Of a stretch of DNA of 64,000 nt, positions 22,532 through 33,219 are shown piece after piece (within the stretch, counting starts at the first letter, position 1; every line of letters starts with the position of its first letter). Below the pieces are notes generated by a model. That model did no database searches. It had not been told where the DNA came from and saw nothing but the letters and a program-made list of their open reading frames with translations. Source of the stretch: Blepharisma stoltei (lineage: Eukaryota; Ciliophora; Heterotrichea; Heterotrichida; Blepharismidae); the NCBI GenBank assembly GCA_914767885.1, contig CAJZBQ010000006.1, positions 186,001 through 250,000 on the forward strand, read 5' to 3'. Both the position numbers and the translations under genes were made by a program.

Positions 22532-22743
22532 TATTTGTTTAAATATCTATTAAAACAAAGGAACTAATCAATGTTTCTTTGCTTAAAATCAATAGTGAAA
22601 CTCCTTTGATATATCACAAATTTGTGCTTAATTCTGATTAAATTATATTTTAGCTCTTTAGCATTTACTTCGATAATCGCATAAGCTCAAGAATTTATAA
22701 TAAACTAAAAATTAATTTAAGTCTTCTATTAAGATAATTGTAA

Positions 22744-23398
22744 ATGTCAGAACAAATACTTCATTTTAAAGTATCCTACGCAAAGCAGATGATAGATATA
22801 GAAATCAGCCCTGAGGAGCCTATTACTAACTTGAAACAATTTTTAGAGTCCAAAACAGGAGTCCCAGTCCCCATGCAGAAATTATTTTTTAAAGGTAAGT
22901 TTCCAATCAGGACCAATTAAAGATGATACACAGCCAATAGGCTCTTTAAACATAAAAGCAAATGCAAAATTAATGCTAATTGGCTCGACTGCCTCAGAAA
23001 TCTCAGCAACTTCCTCAGCAAGGCCAATCGCTTTTACAGAAGAACGTAATGATTATCTAGAAAAATATATGATTCCGACTGATGATATTTCAGCAGAGCA
23101 AAGGCGTGTAATTGAAAAAGGCCCCCCATCTGATGCTATCCCTGCTGCAACTATGAATACCCGCTCTCCTGATACAATTCCTGGACTCTATAATCATGTT
23201 GGTCACCCAGTCCGAGTAACAATAAAGAGAGATCTTGACCAGCTTTGGGTAGCTTCGACCACAAAAACACAAAAAATCCCATTTGCGTCAATATCAGATA
23301 TTACTTCTCAGCCCATCCTGCAGTATCCTGGATACTTAATTGTGACTTTGCATTTTGGGAAAACGAATAGAGCAAATCTGTATTTTTTCCCAGCATAA
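22744..23398 (+). CDS. UBFD1: UBFD1-like ubiquitin-family domain protein
   Basis: 212 residues after removal of a 16-nt intron at 22895-22910 (GTAAGTTTCCAATCAG), the only 16-nt intron seen here. Residues 1-80 are a ubiquitin-like domain (hydrophobic patch around L-M-L-I-G-S-T). The second half carries the UBFD1-specific block Y-N-H-V-G-H-P-V-R-V-T, DLDQLWVASTTKTQKIPFAS and the beta-rich end GYLIVTLHFG. Human UBFD1 is a little-studied ubiquitin-binding, NF-kB-linked protein; the family is conserved across eukaryotes. The start ATG lies 212 bases from the divergent neighbour. Confidence 0.85.
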
Positions 23399-23404
23399 TA
23401 AAAA

Positions 23405-23700
23405 TGGCTATGTATAGAAGTGATTGTCTACGACAATCCTTCCTTGTGGCCTTTATCTATATGCCAATATGGAATTATTGCATAGGGTAGTTATGGGCCA
23501 AGACATATGGTTTCACTGCTTTTACACATCCGATGAGAGTGACCCTTAGGCGGAAGACTCATTGGAGTCAGGTTCTGGTGAGGCCAAACACGAATTTATG
23601 GCCTTTTGGTGCGCCTTCTGGAATTTGCTAGGCAATATGGCTGCTGATATAATCAATCAAAGGATTTAAAAGGATGGGCCATGCATGCCTAAATCATCAT
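23405..23700. repeat. dispersed repeat, family B, copy 1
   Basis: GC-richer segment in the 3' spacer after UBFD1. Its blocks GGCCTTTATCTATATGCCAA, GCATAGGGTA, GGGCCAAG, TTTTAC, ACACATCC and GTGACCCTTAGGCG match, in the same order, the reverse complement of 48105-48260 (CACCTTTATCCAGAATGCCAA, GCATAGGGTA, TTGGCCTAAGG, TTTTACC, ACACACCC, GTGACCCTTAGGCG). No open frame. It is probably a SINE-like or other non-coding repeat. The remaining spacer to 23817 shows nothing else. Confidence 0.7.
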
Positions 23701-23817
23701 GCTGACCAAATAATTAGTATTATTATTTTTTCCCAGCGCAATACTTCCGAAGCTTTAAAGACTCAATTTGTGCATTTTTTGGGGAGAGTTATGATTAATC
23801 AATTAATTGAACATTAG

Positions 23818-25056
23818 CTACTTAATAAATAGATTTTGTTCTTCTGACTTCAGCCATCTCAGCAGCTGGTTAACGCTTTGCACTACACTTGCACTCGAAA
23901 TAAGAGGTGATATCGATCCAAGCAAGGTATATTCTGGCTGTCTTATGCACACGATTTGCTCATTTCTATAAATATCAATTCGGACATAATATCCTTTGAA
24001 GTATTCTGCACATTTCGAAAGCTTAAAAGCAGAATAATATCTTCTCAGAGTTTTCTTATAACATTCAATAGGAATTTCAGCCAAAATCGTCCTTGTTGAT
24101 GGATAAAAACTTGGCATGGAATATTGATCTCCTTTAGGCATATACAAAAAATGCTTAAAATCGGCTGCTTCACAAGTAGTGATTGAGTATGGCATCATTC
24201 TTATAGCATCCATCAGGACAGGGATAAGGCTCACAATTTCTTTTTCAATCCCGTCTGCACAAAATTTAAGATCTTTAAAAGCACTCGCATTATCTGATAT
24301 CAATATAATTCCTATCTTCGTGTCCTGAATAAAAGTGATATAAGCATACACAAATCCTTCATTATTATAATTAGGAAGACAAATCGGAGTCCAAGACATA
24401 GTCGACCTCAATGAAGCATAAGAAGTCAGCAAATTAGTCAGCAAAAATATATCAATTGGGTGGATTTGCTCCCCTCTTCTGCAGTACTTGTAAATCATGA
24501 ACTCAGGGGTCATTAGGAATCCATACAAGATATCCTCGTGATTGCTGTTTTTAAATGCTTGGCTGATTTGAGACCGCTGAGATATTGGCATCCTCACCGG
24601 CATGAATCCTTCAAGAAAACAAGGACTTATAGCACTTGTCCGGATTAAGGTGTCAAGTGCATCGTGAGTTCCTCCCATAAGGTTTCCTACGTCAAATCCA
24701 GGGCGGCTTAGTAAAGTCTGTGTAATGCTGCTTGTTAAAGTTGACAAAACTTTTGCATGCAGCATTTCTAATTGATGGTAGATAGATTCAATGCTGTCTT
24801 TACCTCTGGAAATACATACATAATATAAAGCTTCGGTGCACAAGATTACTATATATGTATCAGATGTGCGGAGATACCGCAAGGAGTCTTTAACACCATT
24901 ATAATAGCTCTGAAATTTGAAGATAATTGCAGCCAATGCACCAATAAAAACTGCAAGGTCTGCACATTCGCCATATCGAGTCCAGACGGGTTTTCCTGCA
25001 CTTGTGAGAACGTAGAAGAGCTTTTTCTTTTGGAAGGATTTAGCGTGTGGGTCCAT
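23818..25056 (-). CDS. MON1: MON1 family protein (vacuolar/lysosomal fusion)
   Basis: 412 residues, ATG start, no intron. The N-terminus has the MON1/SAND signature KKLFYVLTSAGKPVWTRYGE; the rest follows the family pattern of three longin-like roadblock domains, including YIVILCTEALYYVCISR and the central P-I-C-L-P-N-Y-N with G-F-V-Y-A-Y-I. MON1 with CCZ1 is the exchange factor that activates Rab7 on late endosomes and autophagosomes. It lacks the long acidic N-terminal extension of animal and fungal MON1, starting about where the conserved part begins. Confidence 0.88.
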   Translation of the reverse strand: MDPHAKSFQKKKLFYVLTSAGKPVWTRYGECADLAVFIGALAAIIFKFQSYYNGVKDSLRYLRTSDTYIVILCTEALYYVCISRGKDSIESIYHQLEMLHAKVLSTLTSSITQTLLSRPGFDVGNLMGGTHDALDTLIRTSAISPCFLEGFMPVRMPISQRSQISQAFKNSNHEDILYGFLMTPEFMIYKYCRRGEQIHPIDIFLLTNLLTSYASLRSTMSWTPICLPNYNNEGFVYAYITFIQDTKIGIILISDNASAFKDLKFCADGIEKEIVSLIPVLMDAIRMMPYSITTCEAADFKHFLYMPKGDQYSMPSFYPSTRTILAEIPIECYKKTLRRYYSAFKLSKCAEYFKGYYVRIDIYRNEQIVCIRQPEYTLLGSISPLISSASVVQSVNQLLRWLKSEEQNLFIK

Positions 25057-25284
25057 TTATAAGGTTGAGATTATTATTATCTTGTAATAAATGAAGGTTT
25101 TTAATTAAAAGAATTTATGATATGGCATTGGAAAGAAATGGTATAATAAAATTAAGCTTTGCATTTAGGTGAAAGTTTTAAAGTGGTAATCATTAAAGAT
25201 TTTAAGTTAGGAAATGTGCAATTGTTACTCAAATTTTAAATGATATAGTTATTGATAAATACTGATTTAGAAATTAGTGTACAT

Positions 25285-25794
25285 TTATAGCTGACCGCAA
25301 TCAGATATAGCGACTCTGTATTGAGGTCGCCCACTTTTGGTTCCTTGCTCTTCTATAGCTCTAACAACATTCATGCCTTCTACTACTCTACCAAAAACCA
25401 CATGCTTTCCATTTAGCCACTCACAAGGAACTGTAGTGATGAAAAATTGGGATCCGTTCGTATTCATCCCTGCATTAGCCATTGCTAAAATCCCTGGAGC
25501 ACTATGAAGGTTAATAAAATTCTCATCACTGAATTTCGGGCCATAAATACTTTCACCTCCAGTTCCATTTCCAACTGTAAAATCGCCTCCTTGAATCATA
25601 AACCCAGGAATTATTCTGTGAAAAATGCAACCTTTGTAATGCAGTGGCTTTCCTTTTATTCCTAAACCTCTTTCTCCAGTGCATAAAGCTCGGAAATTCT
25701 CAGAAGTGAGAGGAGTGTTGCTAAACAGTTCAAAAACAATTCTTCCACAAGGCTCATTATCAATTTCGATGTCAAAGAAAACTCTTACTGCCAT
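25285..25794 (-). CDS. cyclophilin-type peptidyl-prolyl isomerase, copy 1
   Basis: 169 residues, a single-domain cyclophilin A-type enzyme. Active-site residues are present: Arg and Phe in [15 protein letters not shown], Gln and Phe in NGSQFFITT, Trp in [14 protein letters not shown] and the following His. It catalyses cis-trans isomerisation of X-Pro bonds, with no targeting signal, so probably cytosolic. It is a tandem duplicate of the gene at 26245-26754; the two differ mainly in the middle and C-terminal thirds while the first 43 codons are identical at protein level. Confidence 0.95.
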   Translation of the reverse strand: MAVRVFFDIEIDNEPCGRIVFELFSNTPLTSENFRALCTGERGLGIKGKPLHYKGCIFHRIIPGFMIQGGDFTVGNGTGGESIYGPKFSDENFINLHSAPGILAMANAGMNTNGSQFFITTVPCEWLNGKHVVFGRVVEGMNVVRAIEEQGTKSGRPQYRVAISDCGQL

Positions 25795-26244
25795 TGTTTA
25801 TTATTTGTGAAATGGATTTTTGCTATATTTAAGAAATCTGAAAAAAATTAATACTAGGATCAAATATATGCTTAATATGCGAAAAAAAAAATAATTGACC
25901 AATGCTTCTAACAGCTATGTGAAAAAGACTTAGCCTCTGTAGCCCAGGTCGATAAACTCTGGCTCTCGGAGAGAATTATCCTTGGTCCCAAAGGACACAG
26001 CCATTTCGATTTCCAACCACATGAACTAAACCAAAGCTTACTTAGGTATACACAAACCACTCCCAGCCTTGAATCTCTACTGATTTTTCTCTCAATTTGC
26101 CTTGACAATGAGATTAAGAAAATTCCGCGAAGAGGTCCTACACATAGGGTGTCATTGTATTTATAGTTAAGAAATATGCAATTGTTACTCAAATTTTAAA
26201 TGATATAATTATTGATAAATACTAATTTATAAATTAGTTTGCAT
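25795..26244. repeat. spacer between cyclophilin copies, with unique GC-richer insert
   Basis: Bases 26165-26244 repeat the 3' flank of copy 1 (CAATTGTTACTCAAATTTTAAATGATATA...), and 25795-25900 resemble the upstream flank of copy 2, so the duplicated unit is about 960 bp. Between them, about 25905-26160, lies a GC-richer block (CTCTGTAGCCCAGGTCGAT, CCTTGGTCCCAAAGGACA, GGTATACACAAACCA) with no open frame of note. It has weak similarity to 55590-55760. Confidence 0.6.
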
Positions 26245-26754
26245 TTATAGCTGGCCACAATCAGATATAACGACTCTATGTTGAGGTTGCCCACTTTTGG
26301 TTCCTTGCTGTTCCATAGCTCTAACAACCCTCATGCCTTCTACAACTCTTCCAAAAGCCACATGCCTTCCATCTAGCCAGTCACAAGGAACTGTAGTGAT
26401 GAAAAATTGCGATCCATTCATATTTTTCCCAGCATTAGCCATTGATAGAATCCCTGGAGCATTATGAAGGTTAATAAAATTCTCATCATCGAATTGTGGG
26501 CCATAAATACTATCACCTCCAGTTCCATTTCCAGCTGTAATATCCCCTCCTTGAATCATAAACCCAGGAATTATTCTGTGAAAAATGCAACCTTTGTAAT
26601 GCAGTGGCCTGTATTTTGAACCTATACCTCTTTCTCCAGTGCATAAAGCTCGGAAATTCTCAGAAGTGAGAGGAGTGTTGCTAAACAGTTCAAAAACAAT
26701 TCTTCCACAAGGCTCATTATCAATTTCGATGTCAAAGAAAACTCTTACTGCCAT
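26245..26754 (-). CDS. cyclophilin-type peptidyl-prolyl isomerase, copy 2
   Basis: 169 residues, with the same active-site set as copy 1 ([31 protein letters not shown]). Differences from copy 1 include G-I-G-S-K-Y-R-P for G-L-G-I-K-G-K-P and D-I-T-A-G for D-F-T-V-G. The 5' end of the coding sequence and about 10 bases upstream are identical in DNA to copy 1 for roughly 130 bases, while later parts have diverged. Confidence 0.95.
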   Translation of the reverse strand: MAVRVFFDIEIDNEPCGRIVFELFSNTPLTSENFRALCTGERGIGSKYRPLHYKGCIFHRIIPGFMIQGGDITAGNGTGGDSIYGPQFDDENFINLHNAPGILSMANAGKNMNGSQFFITTVPCDWLDGRHVAFGRVVEGMRVVRAMEQQGTKSGQPQHRVVISDCGQL

Positions 26755-27038
26755 TGTTTATTATCTAGTGAAACGGTTTTTGCTATATTTATTAGAATCA
26801 AATATGCTTAATATATACAAATAAAAAAGAATAATTGAGAGATCAGAAAACCTTTTATGTGATTTGTATAAACTATAATTTATCTAAAATGGCAGCTTGA
26901 TATTTATTTATTTTTCCATTTTATTAAAAAACGAATCCTTTTAAGATGTCAGAATACCTTACTGCTAGATTTTTCATAGTTTAACAGCTGAAAATAAGAA
27001 TATTATAATTAATTAATAACAAACAATATAAAAAAAGC
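26755..27038. other. divergent intergenic region
   Basis: Between cyclophilin copy 2 and the Sel1-repeat gene. AT-rich, no element recognised. Confidence 0.4.
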
Positions 27039-27518
27039 ATGCAACTTGAATTTCGAGAGACACTTGGGGAAAGGATCAATAAACATTCAAGAGAATGGTT
27101 GAAAGAATTTAAATTACAAGCAGAAATGGGCGACGTTGATGGAATGATATGATATGCAAAACTTCTATTTAAGGGAAATAAAAGAAGACCACCTGATGCG
27201 CCACATGCAATCTATTGACTGCGAAAGGCTGCACGAACTAACCATGAGGCAGCTTTCAGGGTTGCAAAAATATTTTTAAAAGGAAAATACGTGAAATCAG
27301 ACCCAGAAAAAGCTTATTTGTACTTTAGGATCGCTTCTTTATCTAGATGTAAGTGCGGAAAATATTCAGAAGAGTTACATTCGAAAAGAATATCAAATGT
27401 GCACAGTTGCATTCATAATGAGTCATTAGAAGCAATAAAATCAATGAAATTAAGCGATGCCGATATTAGCAGATATGAAGTTAAATTCATTTCTTGGAAA
27501 AATGACAATTTAAAATAA
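27039..27518 (+). CDS. small Sel1-like repeat protein
   Basis: 159 residues when two UGA codons are read as Trp (G-M-I-W-Y-A-K and A-I-Y-W-L-R-K-A-A). Both tryptophans fall at positions where Sel1 repeats carry aromatic residues, which supports the code and the family. About three repeats of 36 residues can be seen: GDVDGMIW-YAKLLFKG, APHAIYW-LRKAARTNHEAAFR and DPEKAYLYFRIASLSR. Sel1 repeats are protein-binding alpha-solenoids. If UGA were a stop, only the last 75 codons would be open. No known partner. Confidence 0.82.
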
Positions 27519-27693
27519 TCGAAAATTAATTATAATTGTTATAGATTTATTTTAAAATAAAATTAGATTTTATTCCAATTGTTGATTTTTATAATATCCC
27601 AGTCATTTTCGTATTAATAAAATAGATGAAAAATAAAATATGAGAAAAATGGGATAAAGAAGATTTATAAATTTTAATTTAAAATTAATTATT

Positions 27694-28233
27694 TTATAAT
27701 TCATTAATCTGAAATTTTCCTTTTGGATCTTGGGTCATTATATTTCGCTTATAATCAGAAATTTCATTTTCGAAAATTTGTGAATTGTTTCCTAAAGTAT
27801 CATTAAATCCATGATCTACATAAGTTGGCAGATTAATATCTTTTGCAATTAGCTTAGGCTCAGGAGTTTCTCTTGGTGGCTTTTTCAGTAGCAAAATGTG
27901 ATCCTGATATGTTTTAGTCAGCATTTTCATATTTTCAAGCTCTTCTCTATGCTTTTCTTGCTCCTTTTTATATGCATGCTCATACTGAGCCAACGCATTT
28001 TCATACTCTTGTATCACTTGGTCTCTCTGCATAATTTCTTTTTTCATTTGCTGGATCTGCAGATTTAACTCTAGATTTTCCTTTTGAATCCTCTTCGCAA
28101 ACTCTTTTTCCTCTTCCCTCCTTCTATCAGCAGCTTCACTTGTGTGCAAAATTTTAACTTTTTCAGTCAGCAGCTTTAATTCTTTTATCAGGCGTTTTTC
28201 ACAGTCAATTTCCCTTTGTTCGAATTCTTGCAT
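27694..28233 (-). CDS. coiled-coil protein
   Basis: 179 residues, ATG start. Residues 1-120 are almost entirely charged heptad-type helix (EKRLIKELKLLTEKVKIL, RIQKENLELNLQIQQMKKE), predicted to form a long coiled coil; the last 60 residues are polar and without structure clues. No family can be named. It sits 45 bases downstream of the F-box gene on the same strand. Confidence 0.75.
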   Translation of the reverse strand: MQEFEQREIDCEKRLIKELKLLTEKVKILHTSEAADRRREEEKEFAKRIQKENLELNLQIQQMKKEIMQRDQVIQEYENALAQYEHAYKKEQEKHREELENMKMLTKTYQDHILLLKKPPRETPEPKLIAKDINLPTYVDHGFNDTLGNNSQIFENEISDYKRNIMTQDPKGKFQINEL

Positions 28234-28278
28234 TTTTATTTTTCAATTGTGTTCATAAATATTTAGATATTTAACCAC

Positions 28279-29970
28279 CTAATTAATAATTGAAAAAGCT
28301 TTTAATACACCCGACATCTGAGTAAAATTAAAATCTTTCGAAAAAGAATATAGCATGATTTCCTCGGGTGATGCGTCAAACCTGACTCCTAACATATTTG
28401 CTCTCCTTTCAATAACTTCGTCTTCTTCACTTTTAGATTTATCTTCTATGAGCTGTTGAATTTCAATGAATTTCTGCATAATTTCAGAAGAGGGTTCACA
28501 GTTCAATAAAAAATCTGCAACTTTGGATGGGCTTGTATCAAGCTGGATAAGGGCCTCTCCTATTCCAGATGATAAAGTGCTAGGAAATTTGTTTATTTCA
28601 ATTGGATTTAATTGAGGGATATAATTAATGATCTCAATGGTTAAGACTTTAAGGATTTCTGATTGGATTTTTTTGTATTTAAGCAGTTTTAGCTGAGAAA
28701 CTGTAGACTGAGGTAAAATCGCTGCACAGAAATTATGCTCGTTTTCAAAAAAAATCATAAGGGTATCGACTGGCAAAGTTAATGAATTGTAATATTCTTT
28801 TGACTCTAAAATAAGCTCTGAGTGAAGAAAGGAATATGGACCATCCAAGATTACTTGGGAATGGTTTTTAAAATAGACATTGAGCTCATTTAAGCTTAAG
28901 TCCATCACTGCTTCAATCAGACTTTTTATCAGATCACAAGCTTCTGGTTCAGCATTCTGCTCTTCATATACCTTTTTTCTCTGATAATTCACATTTTTTA
29001 TCAAGCTCGCCACAATTTTTTCTTTTATTTTTTCAAAAACATGCCTTCTTCAAACAGCCGCCATAATTCTCATCAGGTTCATCCTCGGAAAATTCGGACT
29101 GTCAGGGAATTTTGATTCATAAATTTCATTCATCATTTCTGTCAAAGGAAGAAATAGTCCATTAATAGTCTTCATTGAAGCACAATAATCAGTCCATCTA
29201 TTGCAATACTCATATGCAGCATCTTCACTTTCAGCTATAATTCCTGCAGTCCCATCACAAAAAAATTTTAAAGTGTTTTGAATAGTTTCAAAAAAATTCA
29301 AAATCATGCTTACTGTTGATTTTTTTGGAAAAAACTCAGCCAAATTTTCTGAAGACTCGGTAGAGGTTGATTCTATACTTAACCGCTCTTCAGGGAAATC
29401 AAAATTAGCGATATTTCATCGGTAGCTTGTTAATAAATTAAGATCAGAAATACTTCCAATTTCAGTAAAAAGCTCGTCTTGTTTATCTCTTAAACAGTTT
29501 GCAAAAGCTATGGTATATTCTTCATAGTCAAAATCGCCTTCAAATTGGTCTTCTGGGTTTCCTAATAAATCTTGCAAAATCGTGGGGAAACTTTGTATAT
29601 CTCTTCTTAATGCTGGAAAAGGTATAATCGGGGTCTTTAAGTTGCTGGTAAACTCATTGTATAGAAAAAGAGCTTCGTGAGAAGAAAGGGCAAATCCAGA
29701 AAGTTTCAATCAATTTTTACGAAGCTGAAAACCTTTAATGCAAAGGGCTTTCCAGTCTGGGCTAACATAGTCAACGGTATTGAAATCTTGGTAAAGCAAG
29801 AGAGGGATTTTATCACATAAAGCTGGGATCCAATATCTGAAAAATTCTCTTTTTCAAAGACATGGTGAGTTTGCAGCTTTATTCAAATTTCGGGAAACAA
29901 GAGAAATGGATAGAAGATCTGGGATGTCAAGATATGTGATAATTTCAAATATGAGAGGCCGAGGTAGCAT
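28279..29970 (-). CDS. F-box protein with large helical C-terminal region
   Basis: 563 residues, no intron or IES, with UGA read as Trp at least four times (for example C-L-W-K-R-E-F-F, S-Y-R-W-N-I, A-V-W-R-R-H). Residues 1-45 are an F-box: M-L-P-R-P-L-I-F-E-I-I-T-Y-L-D-I-P-D-L-L, then SLVSRNLNKAA and C-L-W-K. F-box proteins recruit targets to SCF ubiquitin ligases through SKP1. The remainder looks alpha-helical, without WD40 or LRR repeats, so the target-binding mode is not evident. With UGA as stop it falls into four unrelated pieces, which is good evidence for the alternative code. Confidence 0.85.
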
Positions 29971-30273
29971 ATTCAAATCAAAGTTATGCTGGATTTAATA
30001 TTTTTTCATGTCAGATCTAGACCGGCTTTATTTGAAAAATTGCAAATAGAAAGCTCAAATATTAAATTAGGCTGCGCTTGATGATTTGCTTTATGATTTA
30101 TTGAAAATCTTTAAGATTTTTAATCATCAATGTCTTAGAAATTTACATATTAATATTTAGCTTTTTGTGAGAAATCTAATAAATCTTCTCATTTATTATT
30201 TGTGCTCTTGAAGACCACATATACCAAATCTTCACAATTCTTAGAAAGGGGAGTAAATACTTTTTTTATTCTA
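29971..30273. other. intergenic stretch upstream of the F-box gene
   Basis: AT-rich, no gene recognised; the MITE that follows begins near 30274. Confidence 0.45.
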
Positions 30274-30277
30274 ACTA

Positions 30278-30596
30278 CCCCCTCCGTGAGCGAACAAAAC
30301 CATTCCTATTTTTTTTGCCCAAAAAACCACCATCATAAACTGAGCAAAAATTTTTTAATATAAAAATTTTGATATATATAAGTAATAATTAGTATAATGA
30401 AATCTCAGCTAATTCTGTTTAACTTTGAAGAAATTGCATGTAAAAAATGAATTTTACAAATTAAAGAATCCAATTTTTGCGAGTTGTAATTTGTTTAAAA
30501 TTTCGAAAAAATAATTTTTTATTATAAATTTATATATTAATTTTTAAAAATTAAGTGAACAAAGATTTTTTGATCGCTCACGGAGGGAGGGGAGTA
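30278..30596. mobile_element. MITE (CTCCC/CCGTGAG family), intergenic
   Basis: Left end C-TA-ACTACCCCCTCCGTGAGCGAACAAAACC; right end TCGCTCACGGAGGGAGGGGAGTAAG. The interior has the family signatures CAAAAAACCACC and GTATAATGAAATCTCAGCTAATTCTG. Orientation is opposite to the 19.7-kb copy. The left boundary could be TA at 30272 or 30276. Confidence 0.85.
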
Positions 30597-31315
30597 AGAA
30601 AGACCCTTTCAAACTTAATAATTGTCTTAAATCAAGATCACTTCTAAATTGATTCGACTAAGAAGTTATGCCATTTGAAGCACTTAATTACTTTCTGCTC
30701 ATGCATTTTATCGATTATTTGGGTTTTTCCTAGAGAAAGCTAAATTTTATTTTAATCACAAATAAGTATATTAATTGATGTATCAGAAAATAAAAGTCTC
30801 AAATTGAAGAGTTCAAGTGTCGCTCATCATTTCCATATATTATAAACTTTGACATTGCATTTTTATTATTATAAGCCTTTAAAATGGTAGTCTTTCAAAA
30901 CACTTAATTACAAAGTCCATTTTTTTATACCTGCTATAGTTAATTAATAGCTAATATGAATATTAATCATAATCATTAAAAATATATAGCCTGATAGGTA
31001 TATAATCTTCCAAGCATATAATGTAAAAGCTAACTGTATAATTGCAGGTGTTGCAATATAATATTTTGTAAAAATTTAGCATAATAATTAAGATAAGCTA
31101 ACTTATTTTCAACACTGAGAGCTGTTTACAATTGCATTTCATAGTAACTAATTATATGCTAATTTTTATTTATAAAATTGATTATGAAGCTGTGGTATTA
31201 AACGTGTGCTCAATTATTAGCTAGAACTAAAAATATTGAAAGTTAATTAATCATCTATAAATTTAAATTCTGAGTCTCCTTTTGGCTCCATTTTAAATAG
31301 TAAACTAATCTCTAC
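30597..31315. other. AT-rich gene-free stretch
   Basis: About 700 bases without an open frame, repeat or RNA gene that I can recognise. Confidence 0.55.
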
Positions 31316-31390
31316 TAACTCCCCCCTTTCATGAAGGAGCAAAACATTTCGCTCTCTGACAACTAGCTAATTAAAATATGGCCATAAAGC

Positions 31391-32150
31391 CTAAAGTCTG
31401 GCCATCTCTACTAAATTTTCTAATTCTTCCAGTTCTCCATCGCAGAACTCCATGCGAATTTCCTCCAAAAAGTCTTTCTCTATTCAATTGTGTTTGCTAT
31501 TTGGTCTCGACCCTCTCACTACATCATAAAATTTGAATAAAGCTTCCTTTGTAACTCTATCAATTGCTGCCAAGTGTTCCCCAATATGGACGATTTTTGC
31601 TAACTCTGATACTTCTGCAATTAAAAGCTTATGTAGTGGTACCTTCTCCACGTCATTGCCAATCAATACCCTCGGCCTGCTTATTGTTTTAAATCTTAAT
31701 TCTTTAAAATTTTAGACATTCATTTATCACATGCTTTTCTGTTTCTCTCCTCCGCATTTATCGCATAAGTTATCTTCTCTCATTTGCTGATTAGGTGATC
31801 TCAATGCCGCAAGCGATTTCACAGGTCCTACTCCATAGCGTCATGCTGCTTTAACTCTGCATTTTTTTACTAAATTTTTATTCATAGCTCAGACCCAGAC
31901 AATCTTGCTCTCTATTGCTGAGTCACATTCAATTAACGACTTTAGTCCACATAATTATTTAATGTCCTCTTTGACTTAGCAATCTCTATAAGACTTTTCC
32001 TATTCTTGTTCATAACTGAATAATCTACCTTTTTGTATCAGTTACCTCTTTCCATACAATATTGTTACTGGTTTCAAATGGATAATCTAATCCATAATCT
32101 TTCATAAGCTTGTGTAGCAGTTCAGCAGTTGGGTCTCAGATTTATGCATA
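31391..32150 (-). pseudogene. decayed LINE (non-LTR retrotransposon) 3' coding remnant
   Basis: Minus-strand frames, broken by several stops and shifts, still read as the C-terminal part of a LINE polymerase protein. Pieces in order: DPTAELLHKLMKDYGLDYPF, then a C-x2-C...H-x4-C knuckle spread over two frames (L-C-D-K-C-G-G-E, then E-T-E-K-H-V-I-N-E-C), then K-T-I-S-R-P-R-V-L-I-G and a last open block of about 95 codons ending E-M-A-R-L and TAG. The CCHC knuckle following reverse transcriptase is typical of LINE ORF2 C-termini. At least two single-base shifts and internal stops show it is dead. Confidence 0.65.
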
Positions 32151-32424
32151 TTCGCTTACAAGGGATTAATATTTTTGTTTGTTTTAAATAAGTAAATTTT
32201 TTTTCGAAGTTTAAAAAAATATTGATTTGTAGGAATTGGAAATTATTTTATGTTTTAAATACAAGTTGCTTAAAATTTAAAAGAATCAGTTAGAGACTTC
32301 ATTATAATATTATGATATATAAAACAATATTTTTAATGAAAAGAATTTATATTAAAAATTGTTTGCACACACACTAAGATTGTTTTCCTAAAACAGGGTT
32401 GGGCTAGGTTATTAAAAAAAGTGC

Positions 32425-32925
32425 TAACCATAATGGTGACGCAGTCATCAAATACCTTCCATACGGGAGTTCATACGCTTTTCGGCTTCAGCCTAGAGGG
32501 TCTATCCCCAAATAATGGGCGCCACTTCCAGTATCTTCTGCCTCCTCCTTGCCTTGTGGCTTCAGTTTTGAGTAAGCTTATGGATTTCTGCGACCCTGCT
32601 ATGGGCGATTATAAATAGTTTGATTCCAAGTATTATCTCCTTGGGGTCTCAGGTGTTTAAGTGCCTACCTTCGACGACTTCAGGAAAAACTATTCCCATG
32701 TTGCCTGGGCCGAAACTCCCAATTTCCCGGTAGAGAAATGTCCATAGATCCTCGAATCCAAAAGACTTTTTGAGTGCCTCCATTTTCAACCACAGGAAAG
32801 CAGCCATACCTCTCTGATATGCATTTCTTGAGCCTGCACTTGATTTTTGACTAGGAGTCCGTCCTAATTCACCGTAGCCATAAAATCTGGACTGCTGCGC
32901 CAAGAGTACAGGCTAGCGCTGCCTC
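32425..32925. repeat. GC-rich insert inside the nested MITE
   Basis: About 500 bases clearly richer in G+C than its surroundings (for example GGGTCTATCCCCAAATAATG, GGCCGAAACTCCC). An 84-codon minus-strand frame at 32649-32903 has no family features. No matching copy was found in this window. It is probably a retroposon-type sequence or a foreign fragment, not a MITE. Confidence 0.5.
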
Positions 32926-32998
32926 AAATTTTAACGTTTTTTTTTTAAAAAAATAGGAATTTTTCCAATGGCTTTACTCACTCATGGTTGGGAGAGTA

Positions 32999-33219
32999 AT
33001 AAATGCACCCGAGCTTAATTTTTTCAATCATATAATGCAAGCTTGAGCTATCTTATGCCTTTTTTATATTTTATGCTGAATATTCAGCAGTTTCATCATT
33101 TCTATGAATAAATATGGACTTTAATTACAATTTACTTAAAAACCTTATATTCTTGACCTCTCCAACTATTTCAATATATTTACTTTAATCAACAAAAATC
33201 GATTTATTATAGAATAAAT
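32999..33219. other. promoter-side spacer
   Basis: AT-rich, immediately upstream of the four-TM protein gene; nothing recognised. Confidence 0.4.

Larger units (their letters stand above)
31318..32998. mobile_element. MITE (CTCCC family) swollen by nested insertions, 1.68 kb
   Basis: Left end TACTAACTCCCCCC at 31316; right end ACTCACTCATGGTTGGGAGAGTA at 32998, both TA-flanked. Typical family interior resumes at 32190-32400 (TTTTTTTCGAAGTTTAAAAA, TTTTATGTTTTAAATACAAGTTG, AGAATCAGTTAGAGACTTCATTATAAT) and again at 32940-32990 (AAAAAAATAGGAATTTTTCC). Between these parts lie a decayed LINE piece (31391-32150) and a GC-rich block (32425-32925). It is therefore one element that received at least two later insertions. 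Confidence 0.75.

Noticed and set aside
32649-32903. 84-codon minus-strand frame in the GC-rich insert
   Set aside because: No recognisable domain; GC-rich non-coding DNA gives long chance frames.
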